DNA from: an uncultured Catenibacterium sp.
GTDB taxonomy: Bacteria; Bacillota_I; Bacilli_A; Erysipelotrichales; Coprobacillaceae
Direction: 5' to 3'
Length of the DNA: 64,000 nt
Assembly (NCBI RefSeq): GCF_900540665.1
Contig: NZ_UQGV01000003.1
Location: forward strand, 1-64,000
Positions 63,420-64,000 of this stretch are shown here, in pieces. Made by a program: the position numbers and the translations under genes. The notes below the pieces were generated by a model. That model worked only from the letters and a program-made list of their open reading frames with translations, had not been told where the DNA came from and did no database searches. How positions within the stretch are numbered: the stretch's first letter is position 1; every line of letters starts with the position of its first letter.

Positions 63420-64000
63420 TTAATGCATAACCTTAGATAAGAAATCTCTCGCTCTATCACTTTCGGGATGAGAGAAGAAAGTTTCTGAATCATTTTCTTC
63501 TACAATTTTTCCATTTTCTAAGAAAATAACACGATCTGCAACAGTTCTAGCGAATCCCATTTCATGAGTAACAACCATCATAGTCATACCCTGTTTAGCA
63601 AGATCCTGCATAACTTCTAATACTTCAATAACCATTTCTGGGTCTAATGCACTTGTAGGTTCATCAAATAGCATAACTTCTGGATTTAAGCAAAGAGATC
63701 TAGCAATTGCAACTCTCTGTTTCTGACCACCAGATAACTTATTAGGATAAGTATCCTTCTTATCTTCAAGACCTACTTTCTGTAAGTACTTGATAGCTAC
63801 AGCATTGGCTTCTTCTTCAGTCATACCCATAACCTTTAGTGGTGCTAGAGTAAGATTTTCTAATACAGTCATATTAGGGAATAAGTTGAAGTGCTGGAAT
63901 ACGAATCCCATTTTACTTCTTAACTTATTATATTCAGGTGTTCCTTCTTTTAAAGGTTCACCATCAATATAGATAGAACCTGCCTCAGGCTTTTCTAAAT
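63420..64000 (-). CDS. Amino-acid ABC transporter ATPase (partial)
   Basis: The frame is open to the window edge, so the N-terminus with Walker A lies outside. Visible are the Q-loop ([18 protein letters not shown]), the signature LSGGQKQR, Walker [15 protein letters not shown] and the switch [16 protein letters not shown]. The HEMGFAR sequence is typical of the polar amino acid group (GlnQ/HisP). The permease and binding protein would be upstream, outside the window. Confidence 0.92.
   Translation of the reverse strand, partial: LEKPEAGSIYIDGEPLKEGTPEYNKLRSKMGFVFQHFNLFPNMTVLENLTLAPLKVMGMTEEEANAVAIKYLQKVGLEDKKDTYPNKLSGGQKQRVAIARSLCLNPEVMLFDEPTSALDPEMVIEVLEVMQDLAKQGMTMMVVTHEMGFARTVADRVIFLENGKIVEENDSETFFSHPESDRARDFLSKVMH

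Noticed and set aside
1..64000. CRISPR array, tRNA or rRNA genes
   Set aside because: I read for regularly spaced repeats and cloverleaf signatures and saw none. The tRNA-like motifs are parts of the T-box leaders.

Overview
The window is A+T-rich bacterial DNA with every convincing gene on the minus strand. It looks like a low-GC Firmicute, most likely a gut commensal of the Erysipelotrichales/Coprobacillaceae type (a Catenibacterium-like organism is my guess, not something the sequence proves). The support is three T-box leaders upstream of aminoacyl-tRNA synthetase genes, strong AGGAGG ribosome binding sites, CcpA with cre sites, and Firmicute gene orders: recJ-apt-rel followed by hisS-aspS, murC-DUF948-ytxH-ccpA, TPR gene-tig-lon-engB, and truB-ribF-rpsO-pnp.

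Reading in the direction of transcription (right to left), 64000-58900 holds an amino-acid ABC transporter ATPase cut by the window edge, an aminotransferase, an autoregulated zinc-uptake operon (zur-znuA-znuC-znuB) with two perfect 7-1-7 operators, and a ComN-like gene. 58900-49600 is recJ, apt, rel, a small IS200/IS605-like insertion at the rel stop codon, then the T-box operon hisS-aspS-pepP. 49500-46500 has two unknown proteins and a GNAT-HAD-DUF4261 operon. 46500-43300 is murC to ccpA. 43250-28300 is housekeeping: a ClC antiporter, tyrS with its T-box, truB, ribF, rpsO, pnp, maf, pfkA with cre sites, a TPR protein, tig, lon, engB and an orphan PTS IIB. 28300-24800 is the T-box operon of a membrane-anchored protein and valS. 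24760-23850 carries a tandem pair of double-glycine-leader peptides (one too short for usual gene callers) and a TnpB relic.

23760-200 is the accessory part. radC is followed by a good promoter and then one tightly packed unidirectional run: mreC, mreD, a DEAH helicase with about five helicase-associated repeats, and about 18 cell-surface polysaccharide genes ending at a strong terminator at about 200. The polysaccharide genes encode bacillosamine-type steps (acetyltransferase, aminotransferase, membrane phosphoglycosyl transferase), a GNAT / PLP enzyme / asparagine-synthase-like / ATP-grasp module, four glycosyltransferases, Wzy, Wzx, a UDP-GlcNAc 2-epimerase, and the CapE/CapF/CapG set for UDP-N-acetyl-L-fucosamine. 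The same promoter therefore appears to drive cell-elongation genes and capsule genes.

The most unusual item is the asparagine-synthase-like gene. It is split by a run of eight G residues, and one more or two fewer would restore a single reading frame. That suggests an on/off phase-variable step in capsule modification, or a homopolymer sequencing error. Other points worth following are the double-glycine peptide pair, the helicase coupled to mreD, the 297-bp element flanked by 9-bp repeats, and the overlapping Asp/His specifier in the hisS T-box.
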